A program made the position numbers and the translations under genes. The notes under the pieces were generated by a model. The model was given only the letters and a program-made list of their open reading frames with translations. It did not search any database and was not told where the DNA came from. DNA of 64,000 nt from Cryptomeria japonica (Eukaryota; Streptophyta; Pinopsida; Cupressales; Cupressaceae), in NCBI RefSeq assembly GCF_030272615.1, contig NC_081409.1, positions 207,185,190-207,249,189 of the forward strand, read 5' to 3'. Below are positions 22,713 through 36,136 of this stretch, piece after piece. How positions within the stretch are numbered: the first letter of the stretch is position 1; each line of letters opens with the position of its first letter.

Positions 22713-24408
22713 TGTAATGCCCGCCAAAATACCCTAGAGAAATACACCTAAACTAACTACAAATAGAGATAATTTTTTTTTTAAAGCTCATCTACTAAAC
22801 AACACATACATCTATAACATCCATCTAATGCATATCAAATACACCATGTACTAAATGCATCATTACAAATTACATCTTTTGCCAATTACAACAAAGCATA
22901 GAACATCATAATGCAACTACATAAGCGGAATAACACATCATATCATTCTTTACCATAGGGTATCTCAAAGTCACTACTTTAAAGAGTAACATCCTATAAA
23001 CTAAGTTCATTTTAGGGCACCAATTCAAAAGTTCCAAATCCCCATCATTACACATCCATTATATTCATTAAGAATCTAAACGCATATCCCTTCATAAGAG
23101 AGTACTAAATCATAATCTAAGATTCACAATGCCTAACAATAGGATTATTCTAGGTGCATGATTCCACCTAAGATACCTATATCATTTCCATATAATTCGT
23201 ACATAATAGAATCTCTTAACACATACTATATGAAATGTCAACAACACACTATTACAATTTCCATTCTACTTCAATCTCTAAGATCATTTATGACACTAAC
23301 AATGCTTCTCATTCACAATCTTACAAGAGTCATCTAACTTGCAATGAAACCACATATCCAACTCTATAAGTGGAACTAGATCATTTCTTAAAGACACATA
23401 TCATCACATCAAGATTACTAACCACATGCTTATACAAAAATTATAATAGCAAGTGATAACCCTTCATAGCACTTAAATAATCTAACTCAAACCCATTCCT
23501 AATGAACACTTCCACAATATAGATCACATGGCATAACATTATCTTAATACATTCCAAGGTCATAATCTTCCAACATCATATTACAAAATATTATGAATCA
23601 CAAGAGCACATATTTTGTATCCACATTTAGAAAATCATCGTGATACAATATTAACCCCAATGGATAGAAATCAGCTCCATAACTCAAACACATAATAGAG
23701 AATCATTGAATCCATACAAATCTACAACTACTCATACAAATCTACAACTACCCATTCATTTTCATTCCAAAGAGTAACTGACACCAAGGATTATCATCCT
23801 TCAAATCAAGGCATACATGATCATTATTATATTGACTACCATCCACAAGATATACACAATCATTGCAATCATTTAATTCCTACTAGTTGGAAATTACATT
23901 CATCATGAATATCCATTTACAATAATCTTATCCTATATATCTCATTTTGAAATCAATCTTCTATAAGTCTCATACACATATTCCAATATATTGGTTACAT
24001 GGCTTCCTTTATAATTACATCCTTTGAGTTACATACTGCATGATAACAATGATAATTACATAGATTATTTTCCAATATACATCCACATGAAGAGATAATA
24101 GAAATCCAAGTCCACACATGCAACATCCAATGAAGAACATCCCAATGAGAGAAGGCATCAAACCACCCAGCCATGTGGAACCAAATAGAAACCACCCCCA
24201 GTGCTAGGAGATGACACGGGGTTCCAACAATCACTCAAGACCTAGGTTGACACCTAACGACCATGGGACTTAGCATAGCACATAATGAACTCAACTCAAC
24301 AATAATCACATGACAACACAAGGTTGAAATCAATAATAAACTCTTTCATAGGCATGTAATAAATCATGGCATATAGACATGGTCACATGTAGGAATGGAG
24401 TGTCATCA

Positions 24409-24601
24409 CATGTTGTACTCATATAGAAGGGAATATAGCCATCCTTACTAGTCATGCCCCTACATGATAGCCTCATAAAGAAGGTAAATATGCACCCATA
24501 GTAGACATGTATGCTATCCTCAGAAAGAAGAGAAATCCATACTCCTAATAGTCATACATGCTACCCTCACAAAAGAAGGGTGAAAAAATTCTCTTAACAG
24601 A
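24409..24601 (+). repeat. Degenerate ~44-53-bp tandem repeat, four units
   Basis: Units restart at 'catgttgtact' (24409), 'catgcccctac' (24453), 'catgtatgcta' (24506) and 'catacatgcta' (24553), with a fifth start at 24602. Each has a 'ctca(ta/aa)nagaag' middle and ends near 'tagt/taga'. Confidence 0.6.
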
Positions 24602-25333
24602 CATGTGGAGCCATCTCAACCTATGTGAGTACAAGGGAGATTGACTTGCCATCTCATATGGCCCAATGAAATCAAATTATCTTATTAGGTGAAACCCATC
24701 CCAATCAATTATTAAATCTTATCATTGAATTACAAAAGGAAAACGTCCATTGTGCCCTGACGGTCTAGGTTCCAAGCAACCTAACTCACATGACCCCAGT
24801 CCTCACAAGGAAGCCCGCTCCTCCTAATAATATGCAAATCCATAGGGTAAAACATATAATGGAATCACAACACATGAAATAATGCTCACACAAAGACCTT
24901 CAAGAACACATAACATCACTGAGCACATACTGCACATAGAGCATTCATATGAACCATTACAAGCATAGGGCCTTCACCAATACCTCATAGGTATAGTACC
25001 AATGTAATAACATTAAATATAACCACATTATAAACTATTATAAATCCTCAACAAAGAGGTACAAAAGATGCCACTAGAGCCATAGAAGCAATCTTGAAAC
25101 ATCAAGGCAACAACCTCTTGTCGGAGCAACTTCTGCATAAGGAAACTCCTCAAAAGTAGGGCATAATCCCACTTACCGAAGCAAAAAATACACCATGAGA
25201 CATCTTAGAACATAATGAACCAATTAAAATTGGTCAACACAGACTTCACATGCCTCTAGGAACTCACACAATCCATACTAGGACTTTACAACACTAAAAT
25301 TGACCTGTTTGGGCCTTCCGTAGCAATTTAGCT

Positions 25334-25628
25334 CTCTTGGTATGCAGGATAGCATTTTTGGTTGGTAGGGTAGCATTTTTGGACACATTGCATAACGTTT
25401 TTGGTTGATTGCACAACATTTTGTGTCTATTGGTCAGCGTTTTGGGTCCATTGGTCAGCTTTCTTAGTCTAAAGGTTAGCTCTCCTGGTTAGTTTGTCAT
25501 CTCTCTGGGTTTGAACTATGGCATTCCTGGAATGCATAGTGGTGTTCCTGGTTGATATGGTAGCATTCCTGGTTAGTATGATGTATTTTTTGGTAGATTT
25601 GGGGGTGTTTTTGGTAAAGTGTGCAATA
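25334..25628 (+). repeat. 21-bp tandem array, 14 diverged units
   Basis: Starting at 25334 every unit is 21 bases long except one of 22 (25376-25397). Each opens with 'tttttgg', 'ttcctgg' or 'ctcttgg' and ends in a word such as 'tagca', 'cagcg' or 'tagct'. Sequence is poorly conserved but length is held almost exactly. 21 bases equals two DNA helical turns and seven codons. Confidence 0.8.
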
Positions 25629-26739
25629 TCTCAGGTTTGAAGGATCCTGAAGGTAAGGTGACTACCCAAATTGACTCAGGAGACAAAAAATGACCTCAAG
25701 GGCATGACCAAGAGGTTGGATAAGAATCAGAAAGGGTGTACACATGGTTTACACATAAAATGCAACTCACAAGAATGAGTTTACAACTTAGTTGATAAGC
25801 GGTGTGGCTAAAATTGCATTTTGGATCTAAAGAGAAAAGGAGAGAATCCTATCTCTACATAGGCCAAAATAACTGAACCAAAAAATTACCAAACACTCCA
25901 ATAATCCAACAACAAGACTACAAATATTTGAAACATGACATGGACACTCACTGTGAGCTTCAAGAGCTCTTTCAATGCTACCGACACATTCTAACCAAGG
26001 AAAACAACTCCTATCTCAACAAGGAGTTCATAAGGAGTATAATACTAGAATAAACAATTAAATACCAATAAGAACATTCTACCAACACACAAACAATGTA
26101 AATACATACATGCATTTATCCACTATCCACTACATAGACAAATCAACTCAAGAATCTTAGTAAAAAATAAGGAGCAATTTGCAATTTCTCATTTCATTCA
26201 TTTGATACCAAATGATTTAAACTATAATGTCTTTCTTTTCCCCATCCATTCAACAATCACCAACAAATCATTTTCATGGGAAGACACCTAGAAAACAAAA
26301 TTTCAAAAAATCTAAAAATGAAAGAAGAACTCCAACTTGGAGATCGCAAATCCAAGGATGAAAACTAAAGAAGAGATTCCACAATCCAAGCTTCCAAAAT
26401 CCAAATGCAAACCAAGATCCAAGCCAAAATCTCAAAGCTTCAATCAAAATCCCATCGACTAGTAACCCGACACCCATCTAGAAATTTGAAATTAATAGAA
26501 AATACACAACAAACTATGCAAAAATCCCAGTCAATCAAAATAATCCAAAAAACAATATTTCTTACCTATCTTGTATAGTTCCAAGGTAAGAATATTTTAT
26601 TATATTTCTTACCTATTATTCCAACTCATGCAATCAATTAGGAGGGTAGGTAAAATTAACTTTATTATATTTTTTCACCTCCCATGTATAGTAAAAGCAA
26701 TATAATAATATTATTACTTTTTAAGAGTGTAGAAATAGA

Positions 26740-27060
26740 AATAGGCTTTATACTTTTATAATTATTAATTAATCAAAATCAACTTAACAACTATATCTAA
26801 AATAAATTAAAATAAATTAAAATAAATCAATCAATAATAAATAAAATCAAAAGGATAAAATTAATTAAATAAAACAATAGTCAATAAATCAATTAAATAA
26901 ATAACAATCAATTAAATCCAAAATAAAACCAATTAATTAATAAATCAAACACTAATAAATTCAATAATAATAAATTAAATATCCATTAATTAATTGATTA
27001 ATTATAACTTTAATAACTATTACTCAACATTAATTAATTAATTAAACCAACATTATCCGA
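26740..27060. repeat. Low-complexity AT block
   Basis: Mostly 'aataaatcaatta' and 'ttaattaatta' words with very few G or C. A short CA microsatellite follows at about 27095. Confidence 0.7.
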
Positions 27061-27753
27061 CCATAGGATGATTAATCCAACCCTTGATAAATCATACACA
27101 CACACACATAACCAACCACACATAGAAATAATGGGATACTGACTCAAGACTGGATAACACTTACACCTGACAAGATTGACAAGGTGAACATACTAGACCA
27201 TGAGTAGGTGAGGGAAAATCAAGTCATCTCCAACAACTGCCATTGGGATTAGGGCATGCTCAGACTTGTGAAACTAGGTGGAGTCGATGTCTGGTACTTG
27301 TAATCATGCATCCACCGATAAACACAAAAGAACATATACATACAACATCATAGTAGAAGGCAAGTGAAAGAGAATTGAAACACCTTATCATGCTCATGAT
27401 GAGTGATAAGGCATCGTCCCATTCACGAAGATAGTCACCCAATACAAACACATCTTATAAAATCATCATCATGAAGTAGGGTTAGTATCATCATCATATA
27501 TCATGAAATCATATAAATCACATAAGAATCTTGAATACATATAAGTCCTGATGAACAAGAAACACCATCCATCGAATAATCATAACATATCATCCATCAC
27601 ATAGATCATCAAAAGTCATCAATATAACACATGTCCATATAGCATCATAAATGTCTATTGTATAGAAATAAAGTCATAACCATAATCATAAGTGTAGATA
27701 AGTCTATCGAATCATGAATCAAAATGTAAGTCTAGGAGGGATAGTACATATAG

Positions 27754-27995
27754 CATATCTTTCTTGCTGCTTTTGTGGAAGGTGTTGTTCATTTTTTGTT
27801 TAAGCTGTAGGTGCTTTTGTTATAAAATTCAACAAAGATTACCAAACAAAACCCTCTATTTTCAAGGTAATTAAAAAAATTGACTGCAAAATGGGTGTTG
27901 CACATGCACCAACACAGACTACAAGGAGGACCCCCCTTAAAATGTCAACATACCTCCATGTTGATATCTTAAGAAAGATGGATATCAACATCAAG
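27754..27995. other. Spacer right of the 5-kb unit
   Basis: No gene seen. It contains the 'ttgcacatgcaccaaca' phrase shared with about 22420. Confidence 0.35.
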
Positions 27996-28480
27996 GATAA
28001 ACACCTTCACTACCAAGAAGATATCCTCAACAAACATGCATGTGTTCCAAGCTAGGAATAAGATCTATTTAAGGATATAATTCTTTAAGAAAGAAAGAGA
28101 TGTTGTAAAAGAGATATCTTGCAACAATTGTAAAGGAATCCTTTTCAAGGATACATGACTATCAAAGGGGAGGAAGATATCTTTGTCGAAAGATATCTAC
28201 CTCCAAGAGGAGATATTTAATAAAGATTACATCTTCAACTAAAGGTAAAGGAGACCAAGGATACACACCTTTCCTATTGCTAGGAGAGGGATTCTTGATG
28301 AAGGATTGCATACTTTTTATCACCAAGGAGAGATCATTTAAAAGATATACACTTTCAAGCAAGGAAGAGGTCCTCAATTCTATGTAAGAAAGACAAATTA
28401 TTTTGAAAAGATACAAATCGTCAAAGGGAAAGTGGATCCTAAAAAAGAGAAATGATTGAGAACTATTCTTTCCCCCCAAC
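27996..28480 (-). repeat. Decayed minisatellite related to the 77-bp array at 46 kb
   Basis: On the minus strand the words 'ggtgtgtatcc', 'gaagatgtaatc', 'gatatctttcg', 'aagatatcttcc' and 'catgtatccttg' recur every 30-45 bases. These match the half-units of the array at 46335-47345 (ggaggtgtgtatcc / ggaagatgtatcc) but with heavy divergence and length variation. The 105-codon ORF on this strand is a by-product. Confidence 0.6.
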
Positions 28481-28859
28481 GTAAAGACAAGAATAAATAT
28501 CTATTTTGATACTAACCTAGTATAATTGAACATGAAAGTGTACCACTATAAATGACAATGATTCCCCAAGAGGTAAGATACCAATGTCACATAGTGAGGA
28601 GCTACATAATAGGAACCAAATGTTATTTATAAGGGTCATGACAAAGGTGCCACTTATTTTCACTTTTCATTTGAATGATACTAGATTAAATGAATTGTTG
28701 AATTTTAGTCTTCAAATATTTACATTCATCGATGAAATGGTCATACACTTGATAATACACACAAATAGAACAATTGTCTTGATTTATTTATGTTTTCTTC
28801 TTTTTTTGGTCCAAGGAAGAGTAATCAAGTTGGCTTGAAGAAGGTTAAGCAAAGTAATA

Positions 28860-29075
28860 TCTTGTGGTGATGAAAAGTTAGGAGAGGAAGACATAGTTGT
28901 ACTAGGCAATTGGGGAGGGGATGTTGAAAAAGGAGGAGGTTGGAAAAATAAACCCTCTTTGTAAAAGTGTGATATATATTTCTCATGAGCCTCAACACTT
29001 TATTGCACACATCATAAACCAAGTCCATTGTAACCATGTTTAGAAAGGATTTTGAAACCAATTCCATATTGTTTT
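28860..29075 (-). pseudogene. Gypsy G-patch-like segment
   Basis: Allowing one frame change, the minus strand reads FGKTIWNWFQNPF, then a GYNGLGL-like core with 'ggttacaatggacttggtt', then YKEGLFF and a proline-rich stretch. Plant Gypsy elements of this group carry a G-patch (GYxGxGLG) after the protease. The same segment occurs at 45660-45895 on the plus strand (CKCGYDE-GLGH, YKDFVGFPPSFPPPTPSP). Confidence 0.45.
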
Positions 29076-29249
29076 TCCAAAAAAAATGTGTAGGTTTTAA
29101 AATTTTATGAAGAGAATAATGACTCTTATTTAAATTGGATTAAAGTCTAAAGAGCCCCAATCATCATCATGGAATGTGTTAAAAGATAAAGTTGTAATGG
29201 ATTTATAAGGACCTTGGATAAATGAAACACAATGCTCCTTGGAGGCTTC

Positions 29250-30004
29250 ATACTTGGATTAGGGGATCTTATATTCTTCATTGAAGGAAGGTGTAAAATC
29301 TAATGGATCCACATTTTTCTCTAAAAAAACATCATTGATAGATGACTGTATTGTAAAAGGAATAATAGTGTTAAAGAAATATATGCATCCTGCTTCATCT
29401 TGAAACACATTATAAGGTTTAGGATCAACCCTTATTGTTTGAAGTTCATTATCATGTATGAATTTTATTTTATGATGAAGGGTAGAGGGGATTTCTCTCA
29501 TAGCATGAATCTACATTCTACCTAGAAGAAGTTTATAATTGACAGTATTGGGAATGACATGGATATGTATGGGTAAAGTCATGGGTCCTACTACAATAGG
29601 TAATATAATTATACCAACTAAATCTCTATCAACATTATCAAAGCCACAAATATAGAGAGAATCAGGTTAAATGAGGGAAGTATCCCAATTGATCTTATGC
29701 AATAAGTCAATGATGCAAACATTAAGGCCTGATCCATTATCAATTAAGGTACATCTTATCTTATGTTCATGAATGAAAGGTGTGATCATGAGGGGATCAT
29801 TTATAGCCTATAAATAAGGAAATGTATCTTTTGAGAATATGATATCTTTTGTTCTAGCAGAAGGAGGATAAACTACCTTTTATAAGGCTTCTTGGATCAA
29901 ACCATGGTATGAAGGTGAAGTTTGAACAAAATCCCAAAGGGAGATCTTAATTAGAGTAGCATACAGTTGTTCATAAAGATTAGCTTCTCCATCAACATTT
30001 TGTG
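29250..30004 (-). pseudogene. pol: Ty3/gypsy protease region, decayed
   Basis: One minus-strand frame runs from 30004 to 29259 with a few stops. It reads VDGEANLYEQLYATLIKISL, then FVQTSPSYHGLIQEAL, then TLIDNGSGLNVCIIDLL (active-site region with D-N-G rather than D-S/T-G, as in many plant Tat/Ogre-type copies), then YKLLLGRM, and after a stop (W expected) IHAMREIPSTLHHKIKFI. The LLGRxWIHxxxxxPSTLHxxIKF signature is typical of plant Gypsy retropepsins. gag and RT were not found. Confidence 0.75.
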
Positions 30005-31444
30005 GAATATGGGGGGTGGGGTGTTGGTGTTTCCAATTGATTACTCTGAAGTTCCTCTATAAGAGGCTAATCTCAATCTCTAAGGCCTTGGATTAGTTGA
30101 CCAATTGATAGAGTAATGACTACGGATAAGGGGCTAGTCACACCATCTTCACTTTAGGCTCTATAAAACCAAGGTGGGCATCCCTTATAGTAGCACCTTT
30201 AAACATTTCTAGGCTTATATGATGCTATAACATATATGTTCTTGGACTACTATGTGATTAGGTAAACTTTAAAAACTTCTAGGATGTGGCCTTCATCCTT
30301 AAACAATTCTGATCACAATGAGAACTAATTATCTCATTTCCTTGAAAATAAAAAATGAAAAAATAAAACAACTACTATATTGTTTGATAAAATTTTATCT
30401 CTTCCATAGTTAGTAGCACAATATTATGATCAATGCCTTTTCCATTGGGCTAGATGCTAGATGAACCATTATTACAATATAAAATATGCATATTTTGCAC
30501 CATCTTTTGCCTTGTATAATTGATACCTAATATCAGTCTCAACATGAAATGAATTTTATAATTGCATCTTAATTCTTTCTCTCTACATAGAACCTCTTTG
30601 AATAAAATTAGTAGATTTAATATTCTACTTTAGAAGAAGCTGAAAATTACTCAAACTCATCAACAAATAAAGACATATGAACCAAAAACCCTTGATTTTA
30701 TTGATTCATATAAGATTCTGGATAACAAGTAAAGATAAACAACTTAAAAATTATTGAATTGAATTTAAAGATGTTTATATATTTGCAAAATATGTGCACA
30801 TATCCTTTCCAAAGTTTACCACAAGTAGGATATGACACATAATCATAACATTGCACTGCAAAACTTATAAATGCTATTGTATACCATTCACCCTTGGTGA
30901 AAAATGAGTATACAAGATTCTTTAAACTAATTGAATTGTTTATTTTTATCTCAAGGAAGAAGAAGAAGAAGAAAAAATAAGGCCTTGATTATCCTCTTAT
31001 AGAAAAATCAAGGATGCAACAAGCTTCGAGCCTTTTACAATACCAAAATTTAGGTAACCGCTTGATAGGAAAAAGACAAACATCTTTTCGGGCTCCTAAC
31101 AAAGATAAAAATTCCTCTCTGTCGCTCCATAGGTGGTAGATGTTGGACATGATCTGGAATAATTTGGAATCCTCCTTTTCCTTACTCAAGCTACCTTATA
31201 ATGTTGAAAAGTGTGATAACCCTACAGACCTATTTAATACATAATGACAGATAGCAACTTACAATTTTGTCTTAGAGATATGCAATTAATAAGGAAGATA
31301 AGGGTCAATATTTTTAGACAAAAATTAAAGTTGATGACTCATCCAAGAGACACACCATCTGAAACCCTTTACATCTAAGAAAGAGAAGGAGAATCATAAA
31401 ATAAAAGAAAAGGTGGGAAACCAAAGTTTTAAAAATTCAAACTT
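30005..31444. other. Unassigned stretch between Gypsy remnant and copy B
   Basis: No gene is supported. 30050-30120 holds an inverted pair ('attactct' at 30039, 'agagtaat' at 30110). A short GAA microsatellite lies near 30955-30972. The minus ORF at 30989-31189 has no recognisable feature. Confidence 0.4.
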
Positions 31445-33335
31445 TCAAAATTTTGAAAAACTTGAGAAAGAAGGGAGAAATAATAAGAGATGATCAAATC
31501 CATATTGCTTGAGATCTTGGAGGGCCTTGAGGTGTTGTTGGTACTCTTTTTATTCTATTTCTGATCTAACCACCTCCATTCTATTCATTCCACTATCAAG
31601 TCTTGATAGTGCATCCATATAAGATCCTAATTTCTTCAACAAAAGTGCATCATCTGCAGTGATATAAGGGAGTATCTGGTTCTACATTGTTATGATGTTA
31701 TCCTTCCATTCTGATTGGGATCTAAGAACTTTACCACCTTCTATTCTACTTATTTCATTGTCAAATAGTGTAGGCATATGACTTGTGACCAAACACTGAA
31801 AGCTTCTAATCTTATCCCTAATCCTCTATGTATACATCCCGTGGATGGTAAAAATATGTTTGACCACCTCAATTTTTTCTCTGAAGCTCATGATCATGAT
31901 ATATAAGTAGTCTAGGAGAGGTTTAACTAGTGAAACTTCTATTGTTGCAATTATCTTGCTCATATGACATAATGAGCATGCCAAAAAGAGTTGCCACTTC
32001 AATTAATCCTGAGATAGTCTTAGTAACTCTCTGTGTTCATCCCATGTTGCATATGTGTGGCCCAAAATATCACTAATCTTTGACTCCAACAATGATTTGG
32101 CCATATTTACCCTCATTCTCCTTTCTACTTGTGAAGCATCTGCTTTCAACAAATCTATCTCATTGTTCAGTTTCATTATGCCTAGCCTAGCTTTGGCTAG
32201 ATCATTCCTCAATCCCATCACTTCATCAGAGGAATGCTCAATCATGCCGAGAGGTTTATATGTAGGTCCTACATACAACTATTCTTGTAGTATTGTCATC
32301 CTTTCCCTTAGAATAACGACCTCCTCCTTAGTCTTCATGGCTACCTTGTGGGAAAACTTTGCCACATTCAAATTTAAACCAGTTGCTTCTGTAATAGATG
32401 TGTCAGATACTCTCTTGACAAGTAGACTCCCATATAAATTCCATCTCATTTCCCACTCTCAATCTCCTTGTATCTCGATGAAGGCACGAAATCACCATCT
32501 GTTCAAGGTGGTCATTAAAAATCGCTCTAGTGAGAACCTTTTCTCTTTGTTATGGACCCATTGCCTCTAAGTCAATGTCATGTATCCTTCTAAGATCATA
32601 AAAAATAATGGCAGAAGAAATGTCCATCCCTTCTAAAAGGAGTACTCCACTTCTCTTTAAAATTTCCCTCCCCACCTCAGGGGTCATGGAACTTGCCAAT
32701 TGTTTATTTGCAAATTATAATATCCCATCCTTCATTTTCAACCTCTCATCCTGTCCTAGACTATCACAATCAATGCCTCTTTTCCTCTCCTGCTCATTTG
32801 TCAAATTTCTTATCACAAATGCCTGAATTCTTTGGTGTTCACAAACTGATCATCACTCATAAACTGCCCACAAGCATTTAATCTCACATCCTCATTGAGA
32901 TCACCCCCAAATTTAAATGCATCAAGGGTGTACTCCTTAGGAGAATCTTGAATGGTGACACCTAGCCTTACGTCAAACCTATGAAGGGGTAAAGGCTCAT
33001 ATCCTTGGAACTCAAAATCCTCATAAGATTCAAATGGGATGTCTCACCTCAAGGATAATGTGTTCAAGGGGGTCACAGATCTTGGTCTTTATGGTACTTG
33101 AGAAAGGGGGCCAGCTGAGGATGATGCAACCATAGGATTTTTCATAATATCCTCTACAAGAAGTCTTTGTGAAGGGGAGGGGTCAGAAGATATAGGAACA
33201 ACATTGGGGGTTGAAGAGGGATCATCATGACTTGGTGGGGGAGAGGCATGACCAATGGGAGAACCAATTGACTGAGGAGACTCTGGCTTTTCAAACTCTA
33301 CTCTCTAAATTGGTGGCACAACCTCCAATTGAGGC
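31445..33335 (-). pseudogene. Copy B, C-terminal part, unrecognised repeated ORF family
   Basis: This is the distal half of the family described for copy A, cut from its N-terminal half by element 2. Reading down from 33335 come a Ser/Pro/Gln-rich stretch, then DAFKFGGDLNEDVRL, MSDDQFVNTKEF (about 32830), MTPEVGREILKRSGV (about 32650) and a long charged segment predicted by eye to form a coiled coil (GLRNDLAKARLGIMKLNNEI, then DASQVERRMRVNMAKSLL, about 32090-32220). It ends with DHLLLFLPSFSSFSKF and TGA at 31447-31445. Stops and at least two frame changes break it. Copy A has matching VSDKEFVNTPEF and MTPERGRWVLKDAGV blocks. Confidence 0.6.
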
Positions 33336-34552
33336 TATTAGACAGTTTAGATAATTGAAAGACAACTGAGAGGGGGGGTGAATCAGTTGTCTCATATTAC
33401 AGGAACATTAAGCAATTAAAACTTTAATGTTGGAACCCAAAACATTAATACCGGAATAGAAGTTAATCAATTAAGCATAAACAATAATCATAGAATAAAA
33501 GCCATCCACACAACACCAAGATTTGTACGTGGAAAACCCGATAAAGGGAAAAACCACGGTGGGAAGCTTACCCACAACCAGATAATAGTTATGCAGAAAG
33601 TATGCAAATTACAATTAAGGGGCCTGCACTTGCAGGAAGGCCAACAACCTAGAGCACATTGCTAATCACAAAAGGAGCCTCACTGACTACATAGAAATCC
33701 AGACTACAATCCGAAGAAGTGTTGAATTACAAAAGTTAGCATCCCCTATGCCACAATACAGTTCTGTTTAAGCTCAATACTGGAGGACTAAATCCTCTTA
33801 CATAAACCTAATTCGATCTCCAATGATCAAAAAACTCCTCTGCTTGAGTGATATTACATTATTTGCACATTACATTCCTTGACCATGACCTCTTACATTA
33901 ACCATGATGATCTACAATGAGATCTTACATCTATTTATACAAAAACGTGACCATAAACAATCAGGCCAGCCACCAGATAATAAACCGATTACATAATTAC
34001 AAACCATGTCGGCCTTAGACCAAAAAAATAATATAAACACATATGACATCCTGAAAATACATCAATAGGTCCTATCCATATGTTACATTAAAGTCGATCC
34101 ATAACCTAAATCAACCGAGACCAAGTATAGGTCCAAACACTTCAACAATGATCTCCAAATGCCAAGTCTCGAACATGATCACCAACAACATACTGAAACT
34201 CCATCAGAAGCTGCACCAACAACACTTATGCAATTCATCAAAGATCTCCATCAAAAGCTCTGCCGGTGAAACCCTCATCAGAACTAGAAACCAATCTTCT
34301 AAGAAAGCAAGATAGAATTCAATCGCTAGACCAAAACCAACTGACCAAATATGATTATAAGTATCATGAATAAGCCAATTACATCACCAGACTATACTGG
34401 AACCTACCAGATCATACCGGATCCAATTTAACCAGAAACCACTTAACCTACTGGGACCAGAAGGGTGTTGGTAAAGCATCCAAACAACTAGTGTTGACAT
34501 CAATGATAAAACATCAATGCAACACATAATAAATTCCACCAAATGGCCAACA
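33336..34552 (-). repeat. 3' LTR of element 2
   Basis: Adjoins the polypurine tract and the C-terminal half of copy B. It has a TATA box (33932-33939, minus strand), the 'ttttccctttatcgggtt' block (about 33530-33555) and palindromic 'gttgacatcaatga' near its start (about 34492). Confidence 0.93.
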
Positions 34553-34565
34553 ATCTTCCCCTTTG
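34553..34565 (-). other. Polypurine tract of element 2
   Basis: Minus-strand CAAAGGGGAAGAT directly before TGTTGG, preceded by TTGCCATCAATGC. Confidence 0.88.
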
Positions 34566-34923
34566 GCATTGATGGCAACACTAGATGCAAAAACCATCTA
34601 ACTACCAAGAAATGCCAAACAAGTCTCTCCCTATGGAAGACAACCAACAATCAATCACCCACATATAGCTCTGACATCTTTCCCTTTTACTTTTCATATC
34701 TCCCCCCCTGTGACTTTTTCTTTTTCTTTCTTTATCTTTTTCACATTAATATCTCTCCTTGTTTGACATCAATGCCAAAAATCTAATAGAAATATCGAAG
34801 CAAAAACATAAGCCTCTGAATATCAAAGTTGACTACTCCCCCTCAGCAGTAGCATCCCACATTTGTGTGAGAATGAATAATATGTCAGATAGTGCATGCC
34901 ATACTAATGCCAAACAACATCAA

Positions 34924-36136
34924 TCAAGTCTCTACCGAAGGGGCAGAAACTCCCAATCTGTCTCTCAGGTACTCAAATGATTCCTTGGATAAAGGTTTAG
35001 TGAAAATATCTGTAATCTGCTCTTTAGTGTTCACATAAACTAGTCTAACTTCATTTGCTTCCACCTTCTCCTTAAAAAAAGTTATACTTGATAGATATGT
35101 GCTTTGTTTTAGAATGAAATACCGGATTCTTTGATATATCAATAGCAGTAGAGTTATCACAGTGAATAACTACCAGTGCATCACAATCCACCTTTATATC
35201 CTTCAACATTTTCTTCATCCATAAAACTTGTGTACAGTTAGTAGCAACAACAACATACTCAGCTTCAATAGTAGACAAAGAAGTACATGATTGTTTCTTG
35301 CTGATCCATGAAACCAACTTCTTTCAAAGAAAGAAAGCTCCACCAGAAAAACTTTTTCGGTCATCAACATCTCCAACCCAATTAACATCTGTATATGCAC
35401 ATAAGGTAAAGTTATCATCCTTAGGGTACCACAAGTCTTATTTTGATGTAACTTGCAAGTATCTAAAAATCCTTTTCACCACCATCTCATGATTTTCTCT
35501 AGGATCACTGTGAAATCTTGAAACAATACAAACAACATTCATAACGTCAGGCCTAGTCTGAGTCAAAGAAAGCAGACCTCCAATCATATATTTGTATCTT
35601 GTAGGATTTACCGATGCAGAAACATCTTTTCTTGTCAATTTATCACTTTTAACCATAAGAGTACTTACTGGTTTGGAATATCCCATACCAAATTTCTTCA
35701 ATAATTCCTTAGCATATTTAGTTTGATAGATGAAAATGCCTTTGTTAGTCTGAGTAATCTACAAACCTAAGAAAAAAATCATCTCACCAATCATAGACAT
35801 CTCAAATTCTTTCTTCATATTCTTAGAAAATTCAATGCATAATTTATCTTCACCTCCAAAAATAATGTCATCAACAAATACTTGAACAATCAATATATTA
35901 TTATCAGTGATTTTATAATATAAATTACCATCAACACTGCCCTTAGTAAAAGCAAGCTTTAAAAGATATTTATCCAACCTTGCATACGAAGCTCTAGGTG
36001 CTTGTTTCAATCTATATAAAGATTTCCTTAATCTGCAAACCATATCTATATCATTTGATAGTGAAAAACCATTAGGTTGCTCAATATAAACTTCCTCATC
36101 AAGATCCCCATTAAAAAATGCACATTTAACATCCAT
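34924..36136 (-). pseudogene. pol: RT (distal) and RNase H of element 2
   Basis: From 36136: [54 protein letters not shown] (catalytic Asp pair kept), EFEMSMIGEM. A stop at 35759 is followed by the connection domain (LLKKFGMGYSKPV) and, after frame changes near 35430 and 35320, RNase H. There the motif reads YTDVNWVGDVDDRKS (second Asp to Asn), then SWISKKQSC, IEAEYVVVA and CDNSTAIDIS. The protein ends DIFTKPLSKESFEYLRDRLG near 34940. Confidence 0.88.

Larger units (their letters stand above)
22713..27748. mobile_element. 5-kb TG...CA unit, possible giant solo LTR or non-autonomous element
   Basis: Starts TGTAATGCCCGCC and ends GATAGTACA (TGTA/TACA termini), flanked by TATGG (22708-22712) and TATAG (27749-27753), a possible target duplication with one mismatch. 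The interior has no coding sequence I can recognise, but holds a run of about 48-base repeats, a 21-base tandem array and a very AT-rich block. TGTAATGCCC-like starts are common in plant Gypsy LTRs. No internal gag or pol and no second LTR copy is in the window, so the limits rest on termini alone. Confidence 0.35.

Noticed and set aside
32055-32570. 171-codon plus ORF
   Set aside because: Antisense of copy B's coiled-coil region, which has family support on the other strand.
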